From: Rattus norvegicus
Taxonomy: Eukaryota; Chordata; Mammalia; Rodentia; Muridae
Assembly: GCF_036323735.1 (NCBI RefSeq)
Contig: NC_086024.1
Span: forward strand, 70,300,924 to 70,364,923
Reading direction: 5' to 3'
Length of the DNA: 64,000 bases
The position numbers and the translations under genes are program-made. A model generated the notes under the pieces. The model saw only the letters and a list, made by a program, of their open reading frames with translations, had not been told where the DNA came from and searched no databases. Numbering within the stretch: position 1 is the first letter of the stretch; every line of letters starts with the position of its first letter. Shown here in pieces: positions 22,805 to 34,129 of the stretch.

Positions 22805-23894
22805 TACATAAATACAATTACATATTATATATAAAACTAAAGGTATACCAATGGGAAATTGTACAAAACATTGTTTTCAGCAACAAGCCAAAATTTTCAA
22901 GTGAATTCTCCAAGGCTGCTCAGAGCTCTGCCAGTGGAAGTCAGCCAGCTTCTCAAGGTATAAATCAGATCAATAAAGGACCCTTAAACTGCCTTCTTCC
23001 CTTTGTTTGTTTCATCCTGCTCCTCTCTCACACATTCTCCATGTCACTTCACTAAACAAACTCAGTCTCTCCACCTTATATTGGAATCTGTTTCAAATCC
23101 ATTCCAAAATAATACAAAATTCCTATGACAAAGTCATGTATTTTCCTTCATGACTGACAATTCCTCACTGTGCTAGTTGATATTTCATTTTGGTTTGTTT
23201 GAATGATTGTTTGACACAGAAATAAAATCCGGGCAGGCCTTGACATTATTATTTTTCTGCTTCTGCTCTCTGAGGGCTGAAATTACAAGCTTTCTCAACA
23301 CATCCTATTTCATGTTTTATTTCTTAAAATGTAATCACTTGCCCTTAATTTTTATCTTTGACATTTTACCAGCATTCTTGACCAATTTTGAAGCACAGGA
23401 TGGAAACAAATGGTATGTGTTGAATGCCTTGATATTGACTCAGCAGCAGTGACTAAGGTAGCAAAAGTTCGAAGTAAACCTATAAAGAATTAGTTGTTTT
23501 CATACCATATATTAATATTTCACTATGTTGTAAATATACTAATCTTATTTGAACATATATGTTTATGGTTATTATAAGAGACTATTATAATTCTATTCTA
23601 ATTATGAGACTAAAGACCAAAGTGTCGTCAATTGCAGGAGGATATTATTGTGAATATTATTGGGAAAAACACTTATATCTTGTGTTTTAGTTCTGATTGG
23701 GTTACACTCTGGAATGAAAGTAATAAAATTTTAAGTAAAAATTGTCAATGTAGTGTCACTCAGATTTCAACAATCCTTCTTCGTGACCTCAATTTATTTA
23801 TTTATATGCTGATTTATAAAGACCTAATGACTCTTTAAAATATCATTAAAGATTTTTAAAGTGCAAAGTAGCCAGTTTTCTTAAATTTTTACAG
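22804..23894. other. Single-copy A+T-rich DNA
   Basis: No gene or clear repeat. The 97-codon stretch starting in the TG tract (22762-23055) is a chance extension of the dinucleotide frame. Confidence 0.5.
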
Positions 23895-24125
23895 TATAAG
23901 GAGGGGCAAACTCCTCACGATAGAATGCTTGTCAAAAAAAGCATGAGGACCTGCATTCAATGCCTGGCATCTATATAGAAATCTGGTTGGTATAGTACAT
24001 ATCTATAACCTCAGTTCTCGGGAGAAGGGTAAGGCAGTAAGAGCCCAATTGGTTGGACAGGCAGTCTTGTCAAGTAACACACTTTAGGTTCAGTGAGAGA
24101 CCCTCTCAGAAAAGAGTGGAGAATA
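23895..24125 (+). mobile_element. B4-type (ID-B1 composite) SINE
   Basis: A tRNA-like left part ('agaatgcttgtca', 'gcatgaggacctgcattcaa') is followed by a B1-like right part ending 'gtgagagaccctctcagaaa'. This is the opposite orientation to the copy at 20.4 kb. It is diverged, with no clear target duplication. Confidence 0.65.
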
Positions 24126-24151
24126 ATTACAGAGAACAACAGCTCAAGTAT

Positions 24152-24289
24152 GGCTGCTGCTGCTGCTTCTTCTTCTTCTTCTTCTTCTTCTTCTTCTTCT
24201 TCTTCTTCTTCTTCTTCTTCTTCTTCTTCTTCTTCTTCTTCTCTTTTTTCTTCTTCTCATCCTCCTCTTCCTCCTTCTTCTTTTTCTTA
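24152..24289. repeat. (CTG)/(CTT)n compound microsatellite
   Basis: Five CTG units (from 24153) lead into about 26 perfect CTT units to about 24242, then imperfect CTT/CCT to 24289. Long homopurine-homopyrimidine tracts of this kind can form triplex DNA. Translations through it give serine or phenylalanine runs and are not genes. Confidence 0.97.
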
Positions 24290-24690
24290 ATATTTTATTG
24301 TTCAAAGTTAATTTAATTTCTTTTTATTCATTAATTTTGTTCTCTACTCACTCTTCCTCCTTGTCACACCCTCACACATTCACATCCCCTTTTCCTCTTA
24401 GCAGGTGTTGGCCTCCTGGATATCCTCCCATCAAGGCACTTTAAGTCTCTGTGAGGCTAGGCACTTTCTCTCCCTTTGAGGCCTGAGAAGACAGGCCAGC
24501 TATAAGAACATATCCCATATACAGTTAACAGCTTTTGGCATAGTCCACATTCCAGTTGTTCCGGTCCCACATGAAGACCAAGCTGCTTATCTGCTACATA
24601 TGTGTGGAGAGGCCTAAGTCCAGCCTATGTATGTTCATTAGTTGGTTGTTCAGAGCAAATAAGGCTTCTATATACATTTCACATGTGTGT
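24290..24690 (-). mobile_element. Antisense L1 3' UTR fragment (Lx-like)
   Basis: Text such as 'gaccaagctgcttatctgct' (24577), 'aggcctaagtccagcctatg' (24611) and 'cattagttggttgttcaga' (24637) follows the antisense 3' UTR of Lx-type L1 elements. Its tail end abuts the CTT microsatellite. No coding part remains. Confidence 0.6.
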
Positions 24691-25449
24691 ACACATTGCA
24701 GCTCATGCAAATGAACATCACACTGGCAGTGCAATAATGTGTATTTCTTTAATGGGCAATGTAGATCATGCACCCTTAAATCTTCTCTTTCTCAATCCTC
24801 ATGATTTAAAACAGTTTTAAATCCATATGGGGTTTTTTCATTATTTATTTTTGTAAAAAATTACTCAGGAAAAAAATAACCATTTATTTTCACTTAGTGC
24901 TATCGTCTGTTGTCTTTTACCCATTCAGTAAAAATGGCTATAGCTATTCCTACAAGTGTGGTTTAGTCTACCTCAAACAAGATAACTTCTGATTTCAGAA
25001 AGATGACTGCCTCACTGGAAGAAGAAAGGGAGTTCAATGACTGGCTGAAGCATGGTGACAAGACACACAGTATTTGGTTTCTTGATAAAGCATATGGAGC
25101 ATATAATATGACACATTTCATAGTTTAAATTATTGCATTGACTAATTAGCAAGAATACATTTGGCTGTAAATGAATATATTATGAAAAGTAGTCCCAAGA
25201 CACAGAGACTGAAAACATGAGAGAAGTATGTTGTTATTTATAGAGAGTGTACAGGTACTTCTCACAAATACTAATGGGGTATTTTAGCTTTCATGTTTTA
25301 ATGAGTGGTTGCCTTTCTTACATATTAGAGCTGTGAGTGCTGGCAAACTCTATTTAGTCTGTTATGTAAAGGAGTGAGATAATTGAAGAGTATGAAGAAT
25401 ACTTTCTTCTAAAAAATATAATTTAATATATTTCTATATTACTGCATAT

Positions 25450-25452
<3 letters not shown>
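24691..25452. other. Single-copy A+T-rich DNA
   Basis: Nothing recognised. Confidence 0.5.

Positions 25453-25537
<85 letters not shown>
25453..25537. repeat. (CA)n(TA)n compound microsatellite
   Basis: About 17 CA units followed by about 25 TA units. Confidence 0.97.
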
Positions 25538-25540
<3 letters not shown>

Positions 25541-26407
25541 GCACAGACTGATAACATGTTTATAGACTAGTTTGAGGAAACCCTGGTACAATTTTTTCAC
25601 TTTTGTGTCTATGAATAACACTGAAAGTTCTGAGAACTGGGATTGCCTATACTATTAAATAATGAAGTGCAGAATGGAAGCTAGGAGGGAGTCTGTAATT
25701 ATACAATGCATGCAAAAACACTCCATTGTACTGTAGTAGTACTTAGATTATGTTGGAAGATTAAAGTCTGAAGTTAGATGACTTGTTAATTACTTGCACT
25801 GATGATTAACAAATCTTTATGGATGTTGTTTTGCATTACTGAAATGACAGAAGAGTTCAACAGTGTTGATATATTTAAATTCATTAAACAAATTCTGCTT
25901 AGTATATGTACAGTGTTATGGGAAACCACAGACAAATGAATCATATGTTGGTATAATAACAATTAATGTAACAAGTACATGGTTAATATAAAATAGTGAA
26001 CCTGGAGGAGAATTATTGCTGGTAACTTGTGGCATTCAATACTTGATGCTTCAACAGAAGTAACAAAAGTCCTAAGTGAGGTAGTTGGTGAACATGAAGC
26101 TTGTAAGGTTCTGATTGGTGCATTTGGAATTTCTAATATGAAATGTAATTTCTTAGACACTATGAGTCATGAATTATTATTAAAAACAGGTATTGATACA
26201 ACTTTATAAACAAAGTTCAACATATAATCAGAGATGAAGTTAAATGTATGATGTTATGGAAGACAAAGTTTACAAAGATAACAACAATATTAGATAAATA
26301 CCTAAAATTGCACGATAAAAAGAAGATGTAAAGTTAAGTGGTTAGGATATGGAATTTAAATGAAAATATAGGACTCTTCTGAAAGTCGAGTGTTGAGACA
26401 TTCTGTG

Positions 26408-26409
<2 letters not shown>
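25538..26409. other. Single-copy A+T-rich DNA with a weak open stretch
   Basis: A plus-strand frame at 26027-26209 reads 60 codons (HSILDASTEVTKVLSEVVGEHEACKVLIGAFG...). It looks somewhat protein-like and less A+T-biased than the flanks, but I recognise no parent gene and the antisense frame is also open. Confidence 0.3.
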
Positions 26410-26442
<33 letters not shown>

Positions 26443-26465
26443 CATTAGATAATCATTAGATAATG
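26410..26465. repeat. (TA)n with a short tandem ATCATTAGATA repeat
   Basis: About 16 TA units, then 'atcattagata' appears twice in tandem. Confidence 0.85.
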
Positions 26466-26812
26466 AAGTTTGTCACAGTGACATATGTCTGTTAGGAGCA
26501 AAATCTACTAAAATCTGTGGCAGTAGAAACTTTGAAACAGTCTGGAGCATGGAAAGGCAAGAACTCCACAAAATTTTGTGCTAGAAGCATAGAATAGCTT
26601 AATGTGTTCACAAAATATCTGAATATTAAGACACAATAACTGCTTGCATTTTTTCTGGAGAGAAATATCCTGGACGTGGAAAATCTGAATATGACAACAG
26701 TAAGAGAACTAGAAATATGTAAATGGTAAAAATAGCTTGCCATCTCAAAGCATAGGGTGGTTTTTGTATGGAAAGCATCTTCTATTGTTCTTTATGTGTG
26801 GAGATTCTTTGT
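26466..26812. other. Single-copy A+T-rich DNA
   Basis: Nothing recognised. Confidence 0.5.
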
Positions 26813-27031
26813 CTCTTTTTTTTTTTTTAATTAACTTGAGTATTTCTTATATACATTTCGAGTGTTATTCCCTTTCCCGGTTTCCGGGCAAACATCCCCC
26901 TCCCCCCTCCCCTTCCTTATGGGTGTTCCCCTCCCAACCCTCCCCCCATTACCGCCCTCCCCCCATAGACTAGTTCACTGGGGGTTCAGTCTTAGCAGGA
27001 CCCAGGGCTTCCCCTTCCACTGGTGCTCTTA
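26813..27031 (-). mobile_element. Severely truncated antisense L1 3' end
   Basis: Only about 220 bp of the L1 3' UTR and tail are present. A T run (26818-26829), 'ttaacttgagtatttcttat' and the C-rich strand of the polypurine tract (26898-26966) are almost identical to the tail at 9.1-9.3 kb. Similarity stops at 'gtgctctta' (27031), where the longer copy continues. I found no convincing target duplication. Confidence 0.93.
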
Positions 27032-27299
27032 ATACTGTGTCAGTGCTCTTCTTTTTTCAATTTTTTTTATTTCTTATTTTCTTTGAATTGAATTAATGAT
27101 TTAGTTCATAGGTAAGCAGGTAATGGAGAAGGAAGAAGATGTCCTATTTTAAAAATTGAAGGTATTTAATTATATCCAGTTACTTTCTGACAAAAGCTAG
27201 CACAGTATAAAGATTTGCCATAGTTTACTGAGAAGTGGAACTAATAGTTACATTTGCTTATAAATATTATAAAATATTTTACATCTTATTGTCTATTTT
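27032..27299. other. Single-copy A+T-rich DNA
   Basis: Nothing recognised. Confidence 0.45.
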
Positions 27300-27769
27300 C
27301 TAGCTCATAGTGTTCAATATTAAAATAAATGCAACATGGACCTCCATGTTTATCAAAGAAGCAAGCAGACTGGTGACTTTCAAATCTTATTCTCCTTTCT
27401 CTTCTCTGAATCCAATCCCTAAATCTTATTCCCAGCAATGTAGCAGACCACCTGCTGTGATAGTTCTTTCTGGCCACATTTTTGGAACTGAGCAGATCCT
27501 GGTAGAACACTCTGTTGTCTTCCCTACTGTCAACCTCTCAGCCTATATTCTGTACCATTATAGCCCATTCCCATTCTGAAACATTAACACACAGAGTCTT
27601 GGAACATGCTATACTCTGAAGCTCCAATGGCTCTATTTCTTGAGATCCCAGAAGCATTCCATAAGGTACTATAGACATACCACACTCTTTGAAGAACTGA
27701 AAAGGAAAACAGAAACCAAAGGAAAAATACCCACTCAATGAATACAAGAGCATATATCATCACGTAAAA
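27300..27769 (+). mobile_element. Probable 5' region of an old sense-strand L1
   Basis: This less A+T-rich stretch lies directly upstream of recognisable L1 ORF1, where a 5' UTR would sit. Open frames on both strands (27286-27579) show no family match. Assignment rests on position. Confidence 0.35.
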
Positions 27770-28470
27770 TTATTATCATCACAAACCTAGATGCCCTAGA
27801 CATCAGTGTAAAAATACAATCAACAACATCCAAGATAATAGAGTCTCCACTAGAGTCCAGCAACCTGACGTGAGAAAATCCAGAGTATTGCAACACAACT
27901 AAAACACAACACAAAGACCTGAAAATAAATTTTATAAAGGTATTAGAGGTCTTTAAATATGAAATGAATAAATCTTTTAATCTAATTGATAAGAACATAA
28001 ACAGCAAACCACAATACAAAACAAACAAAATAGTTCACTCCTGAAAGTAAAAATACTCAGTAAAAAATAAACAAACAAAGCAGACAAATAGATAAATATT
28101 GGGCAAAAAAATTTAGGAGCTCAAACAGGAACCTCAGAGCCAGACTCACAAAGAGAATATTCCCTTGGCACCTAATAATCCAAAAGCTAAATGTGCAGAA
28201 TAAAGAATATTAATAGCTGCCAGGGGGAACACACCAAATAGCATACAAAGGCAGACCTATTAGAAGTACATATGAAAAGGCAGAAGGGCCTGGGCAGATA
28301 CGATACAGACTCTAAGAGACCGCCGAATCCAGCCGAGAATACTATATGTAATTAAACTTTCTATTGGCACACATGGGGAAAAGAAGACATGCTATGATAA
28401 AACCAAATTGAAGCAGGATCTGTTTATAAATCCAGTCCTACAAAAGATGCCAAATTAAAACTTCAACCCA
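27770..28470 (+). mobile_element. Decayed L1 ORF1 (Lx-like), sense
   Basis: Phrases of L1 ORF1 occur in order: 'aacctagatgccctagacat' (27784), 'gaaatgaataaatctttta' (27962), 'ggcagacctattagaagta' (28250), 'gggcctgggcagatacgata' (28286) and 'agaccgccgaatccagccg' (28318). The GRPIRI-type RNA-binding region is readable only in fragments. ORF1 normally encodes the L1 RNA-binding chaperone. No open frame survives here. Confidence 0.7.
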
Positions 28471-29398
28471 GAGAGGCTCATCATGCCTGAGATAAAGAGA
28501 GAGAGAAAAAACTCAAAAAAAATCAAATATACACCGCTCAATAATAACCCTCAATATCAGCGGTCTCAATTCTAAAATGAAAAAAAAATAATGCACAGAC
28601 TAGCAGAATAGATGTAAAACAAGGGTTGATTCTTCTGCTGCATCCAAGAAACACACTATAAATAACATCAAGCTTAGATAACACCTCTGGCAAAAGAATG
28701 GTAAAAGAGATTCCAAGAAAATAGACCTAAGAAATAAGCTTGTGTAGCCACTTAAGTATCTGAAAAAACAGACTTCAAAGCAGAACTAATCAAGAGAAGG
28801 GGAAGGAAAGGATACAACATATTTCTAAAGGAAAAACCCACCAAAAGGACATTGCAATTCTTAGCATCTATGTACCAAATACAAGGAAGGATATTGAAGT
28901 TTATAAAAGAAAATCTACTTCAATCACCGATTGCCCCTAACACACTAATAATAGCTGACTTGAATAGGTGACTATTTTTGACAATAGTTAGTTTATCTAT
29001 ATAAAAACTGAACTGAGAAATGCTGGAGCTAACTGATGTTATAAACCAAATGCAACGAAGTGATATTTACAGAACATTTAACAGGAGTAAAAAGGATATA
29101 CTTTCTTCTCTGTGCCTCATGCAACTTTCTCCAAATCTAACCAACCACATACTCAGACACAAAGCAAGCTTCAAGAAATGCAAGAAAATTGAAGTACTCC
29201 TGCCAACTGCACATCCTACTGAGCAGCCTGGATTAAACCTGAATATAAACACCAACAAAAAGTCTACAAACGCATGAAAACTGAACAGCAACTCATGAAT
29301 AAAAAAAATGTCAAGACAAAAGTTAAGAATGAAATTTAAAATGTTCTAGAATTGTATGAAAATGAAACACCTCATGCCCAAACTTATGGAAGACGATG
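28471..29398 (+). mobile_element. Decayed L1 ORF2 N-terminal region, sense
   Basis: The sequence runs through the region equivalent to the endonuclease domain: 'aataaccctcaatatcagcg' (28543), 'tgcatccaagaaacacacta' (28639), 'tgtaccaaatacaaggaagg' (28872). A plus-strand frame at 29020-29277 (MLELTDVINQMQRSDIYRTFN...) is a remnant of that domain. Many stops and indels. Confidence 0.75.
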
Positions 29399-29400
29399 AA

Positions 29401-29415
29401 GAATGGTCTAAGGGG
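29401..29415. repeat. Left target duplication of the ID element
   Basis: GAATGGTCTAAGGGG, identical to 29520-29534 and possibly two A residues longer. Confidence 0.95.
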
Positions 29416-29519
29416 AGGTTGGGGATTTAGCTCAGTTGGTAGAGCGCTTGCCTAGGAAGCGCAAGGCCCTGGGTTCGGTCCCCAGCTCCGAAAAAAAGAA
29501 CCAAAAAAAAAAAAAAAAA
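29416..29519 (+). mobile_element. ID element (rat BC1-like SINE)
   Basis: This is a near-consensus rat ID element. It starts GGTTGGGGATTTAGCTCAG, carries the tRNA-like A box (TAGCTCAGTTGGTAG) and B box (GGTTCGGTCC), and ends with an A-rich tail interrupted by GAACC. It is flanked by the identical sequence GAATGGTCTAAGGGG at 29401-29415 and 29520-29534. ID elements derive from BC1 RNA, are transcribed by RNA polymerase III and are mobilised by L1 proteins. Exact duplications and an intact box B mark it as young. It is not a tRNA gene. Confidence 0.97.
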
Positions 29520-29534
29520 GAATGGTCTAAGGGG
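29520..29534. repeat. Right target duplication of the ID element
   Basis: GAATGGTCTAAGGGG, directly after the A tail. Confidence 0.95.
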
Positions 29535-29735
29535 CATGTTCACGGGCACAGAATGTGTTCAAAAACATGGCGGGAGTCTCATACTAGTAAATTAGTGGAG
29601 ATGACGGATTCATCCTGCAGAGGTGAAGGGGAGGGTGGAAGGGGTGAAGAATTCTGGGAGGGAGAAAGGGAGGAGCATCTTTGGGGATGTAAATAAACAA
29701 AATATTTAATTAAAATAATAATAAAAATGTAAAAA
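29535..29735 (+). mobile_element. Short L1-type 3' end inserted in the old L1
   Basis: A purine-rich tract (29618-29672) followed by 'gggatgtaaataaacaaaat' and an A-rich tail to about 29735 resembles an L1 3' UTR end. L1 ORF2 resumes after it, so it is probably a separate insertion that the ID later entered. The left boundary (before 29400) is not clear. Confidence 0.4.
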
Positions 29736-30420
29736 GCATATATCCAAAACCTCTAGAAGGAAAAGAATAAATCACATCCCAAATGAGTAGGAGGTAAGAA
29801 ATAATATACTCAGGGCTGAAGTCAATAAAACAGAAACAAAAAACTCAAAAAACAATACAAAGATATAGTGCAATGAGTGCTTTTCTCAGAAAAATCAGTA
29901 AGATTGAGAAATCTTTATCCAAATTAATTAGAATGCAAAACCAAAACATCCAAATTAACAAGGAGAAAGCAGATAACAAAACACAATGAGAAAATTCATA
30001 GTAAAATAATGACATACTTTCAAAACCTATATCCCACCAAACTGAAAATTCTAAAGGATATGAATAATTTTCTAGATACATAATACTTAACAAATTAAAT
30101 CATCAGGAAGGCATCATCAATAAGCCCTACAGAATTAGTAGCAGTCATTAACACTCTCCAAAACAAAAGAAAAAGGCCCATAGCCAGAGGGTATTAACAT
30201 AGAATTCTACCAGACTTTCACAGAGCACTTAATGTTAATAATCCACAAATTATCCCATAGAATAGAAACAGAAAGAAAATTGTTCATTGTTTTACAAAAG
30301 ACGTGTACCCTGATGATCAAAACATATAAATACAGAACAAAAAGAGAGAACTACAGACCAATTATTCTTATTAACATTGCTGTAGAAATCCTCTATAAAG
30401 TATTGGCAAATGAATCCAAA

Positions 30421-30474
<54 letters not shown>

Positions 30475-30615
30475 AACAATCACCACGATCTATTATATTT
30501 CATCTTAAAGGTTCAGGGATGGCACGACATATGCAAATCTATACATGTAATCCACCATCTAAACAAACCAAAAGACAAAATCTATAGGATCATCTAATTA
30601 GATGCAGTTAAAAAA
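29736..30615 (+). mobile_element. Decayed L1 ORF2 reverse-transcriptase region, sense
   Basis: Text such as 'agaattctaccagactttca' (30201), 'gagaactacagaccaattat' (30346) and 'attagatgcagttaaaaaag' (30597) follows the L1 reverse transcriptase domain. A (CA)24 tract (30423-30470) has grown inside it. Similarity ends near 30615, before the FADD region, and the element jumps to 3' UTR-like sequence, so the end of ORF2 has been deleted. Confidence 0.72.
30423..30470. repeat. (CA)n microsatellite
   Basis: Twenty-four CA units inside L1-derived sequence. Confidence 0.98.
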
Positions 30616-30689
30616 GACTCAGTTAAAACCAAAGATCAAAGGCCCTAGGTGAGTGAATAACACTATTTGTTTTTAGATAGGCATGGCGT

Positions 30690-31590
30690 TAAAGGAACTC
30701 ACAGTGACTTTTCGTTATAGCCATAGATCAGTGCTCAGCCATCATCAGAGAAGTTTCCTCCTGCAGCACATGGGAACAAAAGCAGATATCCACAGCCAGA
30801 CAATAGCAGCCATAAGTGTCTTCATCAAACCCTTCACCCCAGGAATCAGGGGACACTGTGAACAAGGAGATGTGAGGAGTTTAAGATCCAGAGGGTTTGG
30901 AGGATACCAAGGAAACGAGGTCTGTGTGCATGTGTTCACATGAACTCATAGAGACTGTTTTCAGAGGTCCTAGAATTGAAAGAATTGGACAAATACCCCT
31001 CTCCCTAATCCAAAAGCAATCTACAATTCATTACCACTTGCAAACAAAATTTAATTTTCTCCAAGGGAGTCTCATTGGAGAAGCAAATTGCTCTTAAGGG
31101 TAGGGAGCACACCCAGTAGTAGATAGTCAATAGGAAACAAATGTCAATGGCATTTATGGAGATTCTTTGTCCCTTCATATTGTGTCCATGTTTTCCTTTT
31201 TCAAATATGTTTTATTTCTTATTTTCTTTTTATAGGCGTTCCTTTGCATATTTACTTTGGTTTTTGTTACTCTGCTTTTGTGGTATCCATGCAATTGAAC
31301 CCATTTTTTGTGCCTGATTTTTGATTTTTGTTTGTTTGTTTTTGTTTTTGTTTTTTTTTTTTTTAGCTCTCCTCTTAGCTGGTTTTTCCAGTTTTGATTT
31401 TTTCATATTTTAAATTAATTTAATTACTTAGATGTCTGTTTGTTTTCTTAGGAAAACCTAAATATGAGAGGATCCAGTTGAGAGGGAGTTGTACAGAGGA
31501 TTTAGAAAGGGTAGACAGAAGGGAAATCACCTTCAGGATACATTGTAAGAAAATTAGAGTTATTTTATGTTACATATAGTTTTATGCTCT
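30690..31590 (+). mobile_element. Lx-like L1 3' UTR, sense
   Basis: Landmarks are 'catcatcagagaagtttcct' (30742), 'agatatccacagccagacaa' (30784), 'ggaggataccaaggaaacg' (30898) and 'acatgaactcatagagac' (30938), then 'gatgtctgtttgttttc' (31430) and a purine-rich end. I associate this order with 3' UTRs of old rodent L1s. It sits directly downstream of the truncated ORF2 and is probably the same element's end. Confidence 0.5.
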
Positions 31591-31735
31591 ACCCACTTTT
31601 ACTGCCGGAGGTGTCTGGGCTACCAGTTCCCACCTGGCTCCCCTTGTATCCTGAGACAAAAGACAGATACACACTTGCCTTTGGACACTATTGCTGGATG
31701 CTACTATCTCCTGCCTGGAAAACCATGCAGTTACT
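31591..31735. other. Unassigned flank, possibly a split repeat
   Basis: This segment and 32206-32480 flank an L1 3' end and share a similar base composition, less A+T-rich than the window. They may be two halves of one older element opened by the L1. No family recognised. Confidence 0.3.
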
Positions 31736-32205
31736 AATTTCTTTCATTGGATTTTTCTTTATTTGCATTTTAAATGTACAACAGTTTCTGGTTTCCCTTC
31801 TGGAAAACCTCTATCCTATCCCTTTTCCCAGCTTCTATGAGAGTGTTCCCTCAGTTACGAACGCACTCCTGCCTCCCTGTCCTGGCATTCCCCTACACTG
31901 GGCCATCAAGCCTTCACAGGACCAAGGGTCTCTCCTCCTACTGATGCCAGACAAGCCATCCTCTGTTTCATGTGCTGCTGGAGCCACGGGTTACGCCATG
32001 TGTGTACTCTTTGGTTGGCATTTTAGTCCCTGGAAGCTCTGAGTATCTGGTTGGTTGATATTCTTGTTCTTCCTATGAGGTTGCGAACCCCTTCAGCTCC
32101 TTCAGTCCTTTCTCTAACTTCTTGATTGGAGACCGTGTTCTCAGACCAGTGGTTGGCTACGTGCATCTGTCTCTGCATTTGTCAGGCTCTGGCAGAGCTT
32201 CTAGT
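31736..32205 (-). mobile_element. Antisense L1 3' UTR fragment (older subfamily)
   Basis: Markers on the plus strand are 'attggatttttctttatttg' (31746), 'ttcccctacactgggcc' (31888), 'ccttcacaggaccaagggtc' (31911), 'agtccctggaagctct' (32025) and 'ccccttcagctccttcagtc' (32090). They match the antisense L1 3' UTR also seen at 38.2-38.8 kb and 40.0-40.5 kb. No ORF2 part is left. Confidence 0.85.
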
Positions 32206-32716
32206 TACCAATTTCTTATCTAGGTCTTTCTACCTGCCCAAAACTTCAGTTGCTAAATTCCCAGACCACCCACCTGTAGGAGCAGCCTGTGTGGCCTCTT
32301 CATTTCAAGATCTCACATGGTTGCCCAATTCTCTTTTCAAAGCAAATCTGCCTCCTCCATGGACCTGGAAGTTCTGCCTGTCCCTTCTCTCCAGCAGTTT
32401 GTTCACTGCTTTCTTTACTGACAAATCAGGAACCAAGTGGGGAACAGGACAGAATCAGAACAGCCCCCAACATTTTCAATAAAAGGAAAAAACCCACACA
32501 TATTACAGATGATATGGCAAACAAATTTTAAACCTCTTAGCTAGCTTGGTAGAATGAGACATGTCCAGAAATGTCTAAGAGTGATTACCTAGCATTTGTC
32601 CAGCACAGGAGATACGAATGCCATGTGCTCTTTTGATTTTAAAGCCTATGATACAAGAAGAATTCCTAAACACACTATCCCCTGAATCTGAAGGAGGGCA
32701 TTAAAAAAAAAGATGG
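32206..32716. other. Unassigned DNA, partly less A+T-rich
   Basis: A plus-strand frame at 32126-32482 is open for 118 codons but starts inside the antisense L1 3' UTR, so it is probably chance. An AATAAA occurs near 32479. Possible second half of the repeat at 31591-31735. Confidence 0.3.
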
Positions 32717-33003
32717 AACATGGACTAACCCTGGACTCTGACCCCATAGGTAGCAATGAATAGCCTAGTAAGAGCACCAGTGGAAGGAGAAGCCCTGGGT
32801 CCTGCTAAGACTGAACCCCCAGTGAACTAGACTATGGGGGGAGGGCGGCAATGGGGGGAGGGTTGGGAGGGGAACACCCATAAGGAAAGGGAGGGGGGAG
32901 GGGGATGTTTGTCCGGAAACCGGGAAAGGAAATAACACTCGAAATGTATATAAGAAATACTCAAGTTAATAATAAAAAAAAAAAGGAAAAAAATAGAAAA
33001 AAA
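32717..33003 (+). mobile_element. Severely truncated sense L1 3' end
   Basis: About 290 bp of L1 3' UTR ends in an A-rich tail: 'catggactaaccctggactc', 'gtgaactagactatgggggg', the G-rich polypurine tract (32834-32905) and 'aaatactcaagttaataat'. Flanks share an A-run plus AGATGGA (5' copy ending about 32717, 3' copy at about 33005-33012), a possible imperfect target duplication. Confidence 0.93.
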
Positions 33004-34129
33004 AGAGATGGAGATTTTCCACTGTATAGTGACTAAGCACTTAGAGAGGGTAGGAGAACATGCCTTTCCCCTCGTTTCTGCAGTGCCTCTTCATTTCTTG
33101 TACAATCTAAGTTTCTGTACGATTTTCCTTAAAACATGGTTTTGTTGGAGTCCATTTTATTATGTTGAATTTATGTGTCTTTTACAATCTTGTACCATTT
33201 ATAAAATATAAAATAAAACCATTGGAATCAGCGGGAAGACAGAATGCTAGACAAGATCTTTGAGTAAAGAGGCATATAAATGTGAATTTGCTGGTTGGGA
33301 TTTTAATTTAATAAATTTCAATCATATACTGTAACCTGTGAGAGAGAGACCAGGATTGAGGTTCAGAATAAAATATTTTCTATTCAGTTTTTGGAAGGCC
33401 ATTATAATCTGTTGTTGACTCAGTAGTTTTATAAGATAGAATTAACAATTACTAAAATTTTTACCAGAAACAAAATGTGTCTCATGTTTTAAAAATTTAA
33501 GTTTGTACAACAGCAAAACTATTATTAATGCAAATATTTTTAGTTCATTTACAATAAATTAAATGATAAATATAAATTGTTTTTAGTGGCTTTATTTCTA
33601 ATTTCTAATTTTTATGTATGCAAACAAATTACAGAAATAAGAAATTACCTTAACTTTATTCAGATAATTTTTATAAAAATATATTTATAATAATGTACCC
33701 AAAGTAAACATTTTAAAAGCTTGGAATGCACGATATTAAACCCACTAATATTGAACTTTCTTCCTCACACATAGATTTAAAAGTACATTCAAAACTCAGA
33801 TCATATTAAAACTCAAAGCTCCATTTAAATTTAGATTACAATAAAACCAGTTCAGAACAAACCAAATAAATTCCATCAGAGCCAACAGAAAATAAATAAA
33901 CAAAACGACAGGTTCCCACATCATCAGAGCTGCACTCCTGAGCTGAGATCATCAATTACCCTTTAAAACTTAAATTAAATGAATAAGAACTCAGTGTAAT
34001 TACAGAAAGAAAATAGCCTGACATTTCTGGGGAACCTCTCACCTACAGGAAAGCCAAAGTGTTTATTTGGAGTTTTAACCTGGCCATTAATGAACTAAAT
34101 GTGAACTTCTTAAGTATAGTACCAGGCTC
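33004..34129. other. Single-copy A+T-rich DNA
   Basis: No gene recognised. The 67-codon stretch at 33008-33211 is unsupported. Confidence 0.5.

Noticed and set aside
24053..24316. Open frames with serine or phenylalanine runs
   Set aside because: They are translations of the CTT microsatellite, not proteins.
29416..29519. tRNA-like sequence with good A and B boxes
   Set aside because: It is an ID SINE with an A tail and target duplications, not a tRNA gene.
32126..32482. 118-codon plus-strand open frame
   Set aside because: It starts inside an antisense L1 3' UTR and has no similarity I recognise.
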